Origin: CAZLMW01 sp964560875
GTDB taxonomy: Bacteria; Myxococcota_A; UBA9042
Length of the DNA: 64,000 nucleotides
Reading direction: 5' to 3'
Assembly: GCA_964560875.1 (NCBI GenBank)
Contig: CAZLMW010000014.1
Coordinates: 24,476 to 88,475, forward strand
Shown here: positions 1-8,100 of the stretch, one piece after another
Layout: each line of letters starts with the position of its first letter
How positions within the stretch are numbered: the first letter of the stretch is position 1
Position numbers and translations under genes: made by a program
The notes under the pieces: generated by a model
What the model saw: the letters and a program-made list of their open reading frames with translations, nothing else
What the model was told of the DNA's origin: nothing
Databases searched by the model: none

Positions 1-1098
1 GACGGCACCCTGCACCATCACGCCAGGCGGCACGGGGCCGACGCGTTCGGTGTTCCCGATCGCCAGCGGCAAGACCGCGAGGGTGGGGACAACGGCGAGC
101 GGTTCGATCTGCCATGCGCAATGCAGGGTTGCCGCGCGGTCGGGGAGATCGACCACTTTCGCGCCGGTCGGCACCCGGAAATAGAGCCGCAGCCCGTCGG
201 GCAACACGTGCATGTGCAGCGGGCGCTTGAGCTCCTGACGCCAGGCAGCTGGCACGGTTTCAGTCAGCACCTGCAAGCCCGCGAGCGCGTCATTGATCGG
301 GAACATGAGGCGTTGTTCCCCCTCGAGTTGCACCAGGGTGACGTCATCGTGCTCGAAGGCGACAGCCGCGGAAGTTCGCAGCACGGCCGCGAGGTGCGCG
401 CCCTGAGCTTGGTACAGGTGGACATCGTGCAGCGTCCACGAGTTGCCGGTTTCGAGGGTGTCGAGCAGCTCGCGCAAGGTCGTCAGGCTGTCGTGCCAGC
501 GGCCGGCGACGGAGAGGGAGTACGTGTGGTCGCACGCCGGGAAACGCCAGACGTTGCGCGACCGCACGAGATCCAGGCGCGCGAGGTCGAATGGACCGGA
601 GCCGCTGTCATCGACTTCGAGTACGGACGGCACGGCTTGGACCACTTCGGCCGCTTCAGGCAGCCCGGCGAGCGTTGCGCGAACGTAGGCGCCGAGACCG
701 TGCGCTGGGCCGCGAAAATACAACGCGACCCACGGCCGCTGTCCGGGGGCGCTGACCAGCGCGTGCAGGGCCGTTGCCCAGGTGACGGCGACCGATGGAC
801 CGCCGAGAGAGGCGAGATGCGCGGGCCAGCGCGCTTGGCGGCTGATTTCCCGGGCCACATGACCGAGGTGGGGGGGATCGAGATCGACGACGACAACAAC
901 AAGCGGTGACTGCAGCGACGGCGCGGACGGTCCAGAGGCGCGGACGCACATGGCGTCTCCACCCTCGAGGGCCACGGCTTGTTCGCTGACCGAGCAGCCC
1001 GTCGCGAACAGCAAATCGAGCATCGTGTGCCGAAATGCGAGCGGGTTGGCGTGCTTGTCGCGGAGCCGGGCAGCGGCGCTGTTGAGGTCGTAGGGCAT
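1..1098 (-). CDS. Hypothetical protein, 3' end cut by window edge (possible degenerate M20-fold protein)
   Basis: The frame is open from an ATG at 1098 to base 1, giving 366 codons without a stop, so the gene runs off the left edge. The protein starts MPYDLNSAAARLRDKHANPL and has no signal peptide or membrane segment. A segment reading HTYSLSVAGRWHDSLTTL, followed by a Leu-rich helix, resembles the dimerisation domain of M20-type peptidases, and the preceding VVVVVDLD strand and YFRGPAHGLGA segment sit where the M20 metal-binding strands would be. The metal-ligand motifs themselves (H-x-D, E-E) are not visible. If the similarity is real this would be a catalytically dead relative. The coding call is good because the frame stays open; the family guess is weak. 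Confidence 0.6.
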   Translation of the reverse strand, partial: MPYDLNSAAARLRDKHANPLAFRHTMLDLLFATGCSVSEQAVALEGGDAMCVRASGPSAPSLQSPLVVVVVDLDPPHLGHVAREISRQARWPAHLASLGGPSVAVTWATALHALVSAPGQRPWVALYFRGPAHGLGAYVRATLAGLPEAAEVVQAVPSVLEVDDSGSGPFDLARLDLVRSRNVWRFPACDHTYSLSVAGRWHDSLTTLRELLDTLETGNSWTLHDVHLYQAQGAHLAAVLRTSAAVAFEHDDVTLVQLEGEQRLMFPINDALAGLQVLTETVPAAWRQELKRPLHMHVLPDGLRLYFRVPTGAKVVDLPDRAATLHCAWQIEPLAVVPTLAVLPLAIGNTERVGPVPPGVMVQGAV

Positions 1099-1212
1099 GA
1101 CCACAAAGGCTAGACCAAAAGCGACGATTGCGAACCCCCGCGCCCCAAAGATCCCCAAAGATCCAGGCCCGATTGGAAGTCGCTGACTGAGCGATAGGCC
1201 GGGTCCGGACCA

Positions 1213-1236
1213 CCCGAACCCGAACCCGAACCCGAA
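1213..1236 (+). repeat. Hexamer array (CCCGAA)x4
   Basis: Four perfect copies of CCCGAA lie ten bases past the stop of the four-helix-bundle remnant. An array of the same hexamer family in the opposite orientation lies at 1447-1470, and a 176-bp array lies at 46797-46972. Confidence 0.9.
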
Positions 1237-1245
1237 CTCACACCC

Positions 1246-1446
1246 TCACGGGGTGCCGCTGTGCTTGCGAATCAGGCCCGTGAGCATGGCCGCGACCTTG
1301 TCGGCCGCCGCCAGCAGCGCTTCGGCTTCGGCGGCCGGCACCAGACCAAGCGCCGCGGCCAACTCCACCGCCACCGCGCGGGATGCCCTCACCCCGAGAG
1401 GGGCGCCGATCAGCCGGCGTTGAGGAGGCTCGAGGAGCGAGTGGGT
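1246..1446 (-). pseudogene. C-terminal remnant of a four-helix-bundle protein (23S IVS / Avd-like family)
   Basis: On the reverse strand the last ~50 codons before the TGA at 1246-1248 read as an Ala/Leu-rich helix pair: RASRAVAVELAAALGLVP, then EAEALLAAADKVAAMLTGLI ending RKHSGTP. This is the usual C-terminal pattern of small four-helix-bundle proteins (a family of about 120 aa that includes 23S rRNA intervening-sequence proteins and retroelement Avd). The first helices and a start codon cannot be found in any frame upstream; the frame instead runs into a hexamer array. I infer a decayed gene. The family assignment is from memory of the motif and is moderate. Confidence 0.45.
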
Positions 1447-1470
1447 GTTCGCGTTCGGGTTCGCGTTCGG
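1447..1470 (-). repeat. Hexamer array (GTTCGC/GTTCGG)x4, inverted relative to 1213-1236
   Basis: Four alternating copies of GTTCGC and GTTCGG on the + strand (GCGAAC/CCGAAC on the reverse strand). Together with the CCCGAA array at 1213-1236 it flanks the four-helix-bundle remnant in inverted orientation. Confidence 0.85.
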
Positions 1471-1782
1471 GTGCTGATGCCCGCGCGACGGCCGCCACGA
1501 TCGCCGGCCTGCGTCTGCCCATGCAGCCGCAGGCCATGAGCTGATCCGCCGGGGGCCGCTGTCCGCCGTCGCGGCGGTGGGCGATGACAGAACCGGGCCG
1601 CGTGCCCGTCGTCTCAACCGAGCGCCGGGTCGGGGAGGGCGACGTGCGCGCTCGGGCCGGCCGGGATAGCGAACGGCAGTGCGGCAGCACCCGCGGAGCC
1701 TCGCGCCCCGCGAACTCCAATCGAACCTGGGGTCGCGACGGCAACGGTGGCGATCGAGCGCGATCTGGACTATGACGCGACC
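1471..1782. other. Gene-free stretch upstream of dtd
   Basis: Frames are open on both strands but only because of GC richness: the translations are Arg/Pro-rich and match nothing I recognise. I see no clear promoter or RNA gene. The dtd leader must lie within it. Confidence 0.5.
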
Positions 1783-2232
1783 ATGAGGGCGGTTGTCCAG
1801 CGTGTGCAGCGAGCATCGGTATCGGTCGACGGCGCGATCGTCGGCGCGATCGAACAGGGGTTGTGCGTGCTCGTGTCGGCGGGCCACGACGATGACGCCA
1901 AAGATGCTGCGTGGATCGCCGCGAAGATCGGCGGACTGCGCATCTTCGAAGACGACGCCGGCAAGATGAACCTGGACGTCGCGACCATCGGCGGCGGCGT
2001 GCTTGTGATCAGCCAGTTCACCCTGCACGGCGACGTCCGCAAGGGTAAAAGGCCGAGCTTCATCGCATCGATGCGCCCCCAATACGCGCGCCCGTTGATC
2101 GATAAAGTGGCCGCGTTGTTGCGGGATTCCGGCTTGCCTGTGGCCGAAGGCGTGTTCGCCGCTGATATGCTCGTTGAGATCGCCAACGATGGCCCGGTCA
2201 CGATCCTGCTCGACAGCGAGAAGGTATTTTAG
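1783..2232 (+). CDS. dtd: D-aminoacyl-tRNA deacylase
   Basis: This 149-aa cytoplasmic enzyme hydrolyses D-aminoacyl-tRNAs (D-Tyr and others, also mischarged Gly-tRNA(Ala)) and so protects translation from wrong-handed amino acids. The N-terminus MRAVVQRVQRASVSVDG is the family signature, and both active-site motifs are present: SQFTLHGDVRKGKRPSF (the SQFTL motif, catalytic Thr) near residue 80 and NDGPVTILLDS (the Gly-cisPro motif) near the C-terminus. Length matches the usual ~145 aa. The frame extends upstream to a GTG at 1747, but the ATG at 1783 gives the conserved N-terminus. It appears to be a single-gene unit followed by a hairpin at 2343-2368. Confidence 0.97.
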   Translation: MRAVVQRVQRASVSVDGAIVGAIEQGLCVLVSAGHDDDAKDAAWIAAKIGGLRIFEDDAGKMNLDVATIGGGVLVISQFTLHGDVRKGKRPSFIASMRPQYARPLIDKVAALLRDSGLPVAEGVFAADMLVEIANDGPVTILLDSEKVF

Positions 2233-2342
2233 TGTCTGGTTGCAAAGGAAACGATCAGTGGACGGCGACGAGACACAGCCGCGAAGCGGAGGTTGGGGTG
2301 AGGCACGAAAACGACGCCCACTGCTGCCAAACAACGCGGGCC

Positions 2343-2368
2343 AAGGGGCCTCCCCCGCGAGGCCCCTT
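2343..2368. terminator. Hairpin, possible terminator between dtd and the hydrolase gene
   Basis: A perfect 9-bp inverted repeat (AAGGGGCCT and AGGCCCCTT) with an 8-base loop lies 110 bases after the dtd stop. No T-run follows, so it is either a processed-end structure or a factor-assisted terminator. Confidence 0.45.
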
Positions 2369-2435
2369 GCAAATAAAAGCTGGTGGTCCGACTTTCGGCC
2401 GGCAGCTCAATCACACTTCTGAGACGGACCACTAG

Positions 2436-3365
2436 ATGGCTAGCACGAACGTGGCCGATCTCGGCGTCGTGGCACGCGATGGGGTGCAGCTGCGCGGCTA
2501 TACCTGCGGCAGCGGACCTGGACCGGCGATCTTGCTGTGCAACGGGCTGCTCGGCGGCATCGACGCGTGGCGTGAGCTGATCGAGGACTTCGCGCCGCTG
2601 CACAAGATCGTCAGCTGGGAGTACCGCGGCCTGCGCTGGGGCGAGTACGCATCCATCTCGGTGCAAAAACACGCCGAGGATATGATCGACGTGGCCAACG
2701 CGGCGGGGCTGGACCGATTCGTCGTGGTCGGGTGGTCGGTTGGCACGCGAGTCGCGCTCGCTGCGGCCCCCGAAGCTGGACAACGATTGGCCGCGCAGGT
2801 GCTCATCGCGGGTCTCTACGGGCGACCGCTGCGCCGTGTTCTCGCCCCGTACATCGGGCCGCTTTCGGCGGTGGGCCCGCAGCTGACCGAGATCGCAGCC
2901 GCGCTCGCCCCCTATGCCCCCACAATCTGGAAGGTCGCCGGCCTGGGTGCGCGTTCGGCGACCGTTCACGATGTGCTTCGGGTGGTTGGCGCGGTGTCCG
3001 AGATGCTCGATTCGGGCCGGCTTGGTGAGCTGCTCGCCGACGGAGCGACGATCGAATTGCCGCGCTTGCTCGCGTTCCTGCAGGCGGTCGACAGCCACAC
3101 CCGCGACGCGCCCGAGATCGAACTGGACGTACCTGCCCTGTTGGTCAGCGGGTCGGCCGATCCGCTGTCGCCGCGAGCTGACGTCGAACAAGCAGCCGAG
3201 CAGATCGGCAACGCGGAGACCATGCGCGTGCCCAGCGCCGGGCAGCTGCTACCGGTCGAATTCTCGGAGCTCTTGCACTTGAGGATCGACCGCTTCTTCC
3301 GGGTTCAGCTCGGGTTTGACCGCCTCGTGCACGAAAGGGCCGTCAACCAGCCAGCAGCCCGCTGA
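2436..3365 (+). CDS. Alpha/beta-hydrolase fold protein lacking the usual catalytic His
   Basis: A 309-aa protein with the alpha/beta-hydrolase layout and no signal peptide, so probably cytoplasmic. The nucleophile elbow is VVGWSVGTRVAL (Ser101). The oxyanion strand AILLCNGLLGG is near residue 31, and the acid follows a strand at SGSADPLSP (Asp242). At the position where the family has the catalytic His (normally G-H-x-x-P/V-E) the sequence reads SAGQLLPVEF, so Gln270 replaces His. The substrate is unknown, and the protein may be a non-catalytic relative or use another base. Its 3' end overlaps the convergent pseudouridine synthase gene by 23 bp. Confidence 0.85.
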   Translation: MASTNVADLGVVARDGVQLRGYTCGSGPGPAILLCNGLLGGIDAWRELIEDFAPLHKIVSWEYRGLRWGEYASISVQKHAEDMIDVANAAGLDRFVVVGWSVGTRVALAAAPEAGQRLAAQVLIAGLYGRPLRRVLAPYIGPLSAVGPQLTEIAAALAPYAPTIWKVAGLGARSATVHDVLRVVGAVSEMLDSGRLGELLADGATIELPRLLAFLQAVDSHTRDAPEIELDVPALLVSGSADPLSPRADVEQAAEQIGNAETMRVPSAGQLLPVEFSELLHLRIDRFFRVQLGFDRLVHERAVNQPAAR

Positions 3366-4167
3366 GCTGTTCGCGCCAGTCCGTGGCGGCCAGCTCGGTG
3401 CCCTCGGCCAGCTCCCAGAAGTCGGCGGGCGGATCCTGGGCCACCATCACCGATGGCTCTTTGCCCCGGGCCGGAACGATCAACATCGCCGCGTGCAAGC
3501 CGACGCGTGCCTGGCTGCCGATATCGCCGTAGCGCCGGTCCCCCACGATGGCGCCCACGCCCCACGCCAGGTGTGCGCGCGCCTGGTGGGTGCGACCGGT
3601 GTGAAGTCTGACGGCGACGAGGGCCACACCCGCATCGCGATCTTCGGCGAGCCGGAGCACGGACGTCTTGGCGGACTTGCCGGTGGGATGCACGTACATG
3701 AGCCCGCCGCCGCGCACTTTGGCGTCCTTTTTCGTGGCCTTGAGCAGCGATTCATCGATCGTCGTTTCGGCCGGCGCGCAGTCGGTGCGGACCAGGGCGA
3801 GATAGCCGCGACGGATCGTGCGTTCCTGTAGGCAGTTGGACAGCCACGCGGTGGTTGAATCGTCGCGACCGAAGACCACCAGGCCTGAAACGGGCGCATC
3901 GAGTCGATGGACGACCTTCGCTTTGCGACCGAGCAGGTCTGACACGCGATCGCTGAGCGCGCCTCCGCTGCGACGTGCGGGCTGTGTGGGTTCGCCGGCC
4001 GGCTTGCTGACAACGACGAGCCGATCGTTTTCGAAGACAACGTGGACTGGATCGGTCGGTTGTGCGGCGGGCGGATTGTCTGGTTGTGGAGCGTTCACGT
4101 CGGCAGAGTTGGCGACCGTTGCCGAATGTGCAAGGGCCACAAATGTGCCAGGGCCGGGAATGTGCAA
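3343..4167 (-). CDS. RluA-family pseudouridine synthase
   Basis: This enzyme isomerises uridine to pseudouridine in rRNA or tRNA; the exact target cannot be told from sequence. The catalytic motif VVHRLDAPVSGLVVF carries Asp90, and the RluA C-terminal motif TGRTHQARAHL is present near residue 195. The first ~40 residues are Ala/Pro-rich and not conserved, so translation may start later, for example at a GTG at 4098; the ATG at 4167 gives 274 aa. No S4 domain is visible. It is divergent from the gene starting near 4237, and three 15-bp direct repeats overlap its possible 5' end. Confidence 0.9.
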   Translation of the reverse strand: MHIPGPGTFVALAHSATVANSADVNAPQPDNPPAAQPTDPVHVVFENDRLVVVSKPAGEPTQPARRSGGALSDRVSDLLGRKAKVVHRLDAPVSGLVVFGRDDSTTAWLSNCLQERTIRRGYLALVRTDCAPAETTIDESLLKATKKDAKVRGGGLMYVHPTGKSAKTSVLRLAEDRDAGVALVAVRLHTGRTHQARAHLAWGVGAIVGDRRYGDIGSQARVGLHAAMLIVPARGKEPSVMVAQDPPADFWELAEGTELAATDWREQLSGLLAG

Positions 4168-4172
4168 GGGCC
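4124..4172. repeat. Three 15-bp direct repeats at 17-bp spacing between divergent genes
   Basis: Copies GAATGTGCAAGGGCC (4124-4138), AAATGTGCCAGGGCC (4141-4155) and GAATGTGCAAGGGCC (4158-4172) repeat every 17 bases. They lie between, or at the very 5' end of, two divergently transcribed genes, which is where operators are found. No cognate regulator is identified. Confidence 0.6.
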
Positions 4173-4236
4173 TGCCAACTGGCGTAGACTCGCGACCGAA
4201 CCCGCCAGAGGCCGCGGCGGCCCGGGACCCGAAGCC

Positions 4237-5001
4237 TTGACCACCATCGCAATCGAACCCGACGTTCCCACCGATCCACTCGCCCCTTCAGGCGGCGCGC
4301 AATGGGCCGTAGCGCGACACCAGGCTGTGTTGGCGCTCCCGACGGACCAGCGCGTCGCGAGCCTGCTCGATGCCCTCAATGAGCTCGACGGGATGCTCGA
4401 CGCGGGCGGTTTGCTCGCGCTGACCGACGAGCTGATCGACGAATCCGAGATCGAGATCCTCGAGGACGACGCGGAGTCGGCAGCCGAACGTTTTGTCCGC
4501 GCCAAGACCAAGGCGCCCGAACAGCTTGCTTCCGCCGAGACCATCGTGCTCTCGGGCCCCGAGGTGAAGCGCAAGATCCGCTACAAGCAGTCGGTCATGC
4601 CGTCGGTGATCGCCGACAACCTCTTCTCGGATGTGAAGTCGCTCTTCGAGATCGGTGACCGGGAAGGCGCCCTTGTCTCGCTCGAGCGCATGGTCGTCGT
4701 CGCGCCGCTGACCCCTTCGATCGGCAACTTCCTGCGCCACAACGAGGGACGTTTGCTCGACTACTACCAGAATGTCTTCGGGCCGTTTTCGCGCGTTGTC
4801 AGCATGAAAGAGGAAGACCAGACCATGCCGGGCGGCTACTTCGCGCTCGACAAGGTCAAGGCGATCACGTCGCTCATCGACGGACAGCGTTCGGTCCAGC
4901 AGGTCATCGACCACTCGGGTCTGTCCACGGTCGAAGCGTGCGCCGTCATCTCGCAGCTCTGTCGCAGCGCCTCGGTCAACGTCGCCGAAGTCGAAATCTA
5001 G
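4237..5001 (+). CDS. Hypothetical protein with PqqD/winged-helix-like C-terminus
   Basis: An acidic cytoplasmic protein of about 254 aa. The C-terminal ~50 residues (LDKVKAITSLIDGQRSVQQV, then IDHSGLSTVEACAVISQLCR) have the look of the small winged-helix tail seen in DUF4388-type and related myxobacterial regulators: an I-D-G-x-x-(S/T)-V-x-x-(V/I)-I core followed by two helices. The middle region is alpha-helical with no recognised catalytic motif. The start is uncertain: a TTG at 4237 is proposed because residues encoded upstream are Arg/Gly/Trp-rich and unlike protein, but GTG or ATG codons upstream (to 4042) are in frame. It converges on the giant lipoprotein gene. Confidence 0.65.
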   Translation: MTTIAIEPDVPTDPLAPSGGAQWAVARHQAVLALPTDQRVASLLDALNELDGMLDAGGLLALTDELIDESEIEILEDDAESAAERFVRAKTKAPEQLASAETIVLSGPEVKRKIRYKQSVMPSVIADNLFSDVKSLFEIGDREGALVSLERMVVVAPLTPSIGNFLRHNEGRLLDYYQNVFGPFSRVVSMKEEDQTMPGGYFALDKVKAITSLIDGQRSVQQVIDHSGLSTVEACAVISQLCRSASVNVAEVEI

Positions 5002-5145
5002 CTCGCCTTTCTCCATCCAGCTCAAACACGGCCGGCAGCCGTCGATCGATCGGCAGCGATCAGCCGGTGACATCGGCCAAAAACGCCACCGCGACGTCGC
5101 CCAGGGGACGCGTCGCGGGACGTAGCGTGTTGGCTGCTTTGAGCG

Positions 5146-8100
5146 TTACTTGCAGATGATCGTGATGTTGTCGATGTAACCCTTGAGGTCGGTCACGACC
5201 TTGGGCGAGGTGACCCAGATCTGCGGGATGAAGACGCGGCCGAGGCCTTCGTCGGGCACCTTGCCTTTGAAGCGCTTCCAGCCCGAGCTGCTCTCGCATT
5301 GACCGTGGATGCTGAACCAACGCGGGTCATTTGGACCGAGCTGAGCCGTCTCGAACGAGTCGATGTAGTCCTGGTATTGACCCTTGATGTTGACCGTGTC
5401 GATGTTGCCCGTAGCGGGGACACCCGGCGCCGGACACAGCTTCTTGTTCATGAAGATGTTGGCGTCGTACTCCCAACTCATGCCCGACACGGAGCCCTGG
5501 ATCATCAGGTTGCTGCCCGGCTTGGAACCCACGATGAGCGGCACCTTGTCGTTGATCCCGCTGCCGTGTGTCACGTACAGCGAGTTGGGCTTGGTCTTGG
5601 CCTGGGTGGTCGACAGCTTGGCGCTCTTCTTCTTGTCCTTGGTCAACACCTGCCACTTCTTGATGCCGTACAGGTCCCAGCTCTCGCGGAAACATGCGTA
5701 CTGGCACAAACCCTGGATGGCGATCGAGTCGAGCATGAACGTGCCCTTGGCGCCCTTGGCCGTCGCGGTCTTGGCCCGCCACTCGAGGTCGATGCTCTTG
5801 CCGGCGTAGGCGCTCAGGTCGATCTTCACCACGCTCCAGCCCGGCTTGGTCACCGTCCGCTTGAAGATCGAGGTGCTACCGACGATCGAGCTCTCGGTCT
5901 TGTCCCACTGGTGAGCGATAACCGATAGCTCGTCGCCCGCGGCGCCCGTGTCTTCGAGCTTCATGGCGAAGTAGAGGGTGTCCTTGGCGACCGGTCGGAT
6001 GATCGGCATGCGCAGCGACGCGGTCTGGGCCTTACCACCCGGAGGCGCCCCGCTGTACTTGGCCTGCACCGCACCACGGCCGGTGTGCGTTCCCTTGGTG
6101 ACCAGCTTCCAGCTGAAGTAATTGGCGGCGCTGGCGGTCGGCTGCACGTTGGCCGGGATAAACGGCGGCAGCTCCGGCGGCTTGGCGTTGGGGAGCTTCG
6201 GATCGGGCTCGTACGGCGGGTTGAGACCCACCGTTTCGAAGCCGGCCGCGAGGCAACCGGGTCCGCAGTTCCCCGCGAGCATGACGTCGTCGATCTTCAC
6301 CCAACCACCGGACGTTGTGTCCTTGCCGTCGGCCCAGACGCGGAACTCGATGTCGACCGTGTCGCCGGCCCACTTCGCGAGCGGCAGCTGGATGAACTGC
6401 GAGGTGTCGGAGCCCTTGATCTCGGTCGACGGGGTCGTCTTGCACTGCTGCCATTGGACCTCGTTGTTGATGACGACCTGGACGACTTCGCGCGCGCAGC
6501 CCTGGTCGGTGAACTTGGTCAGCAGCTTGAACTGGAAGACCGGCGGGATCGTGCCCTTGCGCAGGTAGTAGCGGCGGTGCAGCAGGCGGACCGGGATCGG
6601 CTTCTCTTCGGTGACGAGCTTGCCGGTGTGGTCCTTGTACTTGAGCTGGCCCTTCCACTGCGCGATGACGCCGAGCTGGCTGTTGTCGATCGCGCCGGCT
6701 TTGTCGAGCTTGAACGAAACGTGCTTGGGATGCTTCGAAGACGGCGCCCAGTCCTTGAACGTGGGCAGGCCGGCCTTGTCGTCGGGCTCAAAGTCATCGT
6801 CGATGCACTTGACGCAACCGGCGATCTTCTTGTGGCTACAGGTGCCGTCCTTGGCGACGCAAGCGTCCAACGTGCAGGGATCGCGATCGTCGCAGTCCTT
6901 GCTGCTCTGACCGGTGCAGCTGCCGCCGTGGCAAACGTCGGACTGCGTGCACTGGCTGCCGTCGTCGCAGGTGACCTGGACGCTCGGCTGGCACAGGCCC
7001 TTCTTGATCTTGATCTTCTTGGTCTTGTCCTTGGGATCGACGACCTCGACGGTGCCGGTCTGGCCACAGAGGTAACCCTTCAAGCACGTGTCCTGCGCTT
7101 TGCCCGTGGTCGGCGTGCAAGCCGTGGGCGGATCGAGCGTCTTGTACGATTCCTTCGCCGCCACGAGGCACTTGAAGTCGTTGCTGCCCTTGGACTGGCA
7201 CTTTTCGTTGACGCACGGACCGGCCACTGACTTGCAGGTCTCGATCGCGCCCTTGGTGCAGGTGCCGCCCTCGCAGGCGTCGTTCTTCGTGCAGCCGTCG
7301 TTGTCGGCGTTGCACGTTTGACCGTTCTTGCGCGGATACGGCTCGCAGAGGTACTTGTCGCTGCCCTTGTTGGTGCAGCCGCCGAGCACGCACGCGCCCT
7401 TGGTGTGGGCCGAGCAGTCCGGGGCTTTACCGGCCACGCACTTGCCGCCCTGGCACTTATCCTTCTCGGTGCAGCCGTTGCCGTCCGCATCGCACGGGGT
7501 GTTGTCCGGCTTGGCCGCGCCCTTGCACTCGAACTTGTCGGTGCCGACGCTGACGCAGGTGCCGATCGCGCAGGTTCCGCTGTCCTTGTTGCAGTTGACG
7601 GTCGGGCCAGGCTGGCAGGCGCCCTTGTCGTTGCAGGCGTCATTTCGGGTGCAGCCGTTGCCGTCCGAATCGCAAGGCGAACCCGTCTTGGCCGGCGACC
7701 CGATGCACGTGTATTGGGCGTTGCTGAGCGATTTGCAGGTACCGACGAGGCACTTGCCGTCGCCCTTGGCTTTGCAGTCGGCCGGCGTACCAGCGGTGCA
7801 CTTGCCCTTCACGCAGCGGTCACCAATGGTGCAGCCGTTCTTGTCGGCCTCGCAGGGTTTGGCTTCCCGAGTCGGCGCCGCGACGCATTCGAACTGCAGG
7901 GCACCCGTTGACTTGCACGCACCGACGGTACACGCGCCGTTGAGCTTGGCGCAGTTGGGCGGCGCACCGGCGACACACACACCGTTGGCACAGATATCAT
8001 TGACGGTGCAGCCGTTGCCGTCCGCGTCGCATGGTTTCTTGTCGCTGCCAGGCTTGATCTTCGGCTGGCAGGCGCCAAATCCGCCGTTCTCCTTCGGGTC

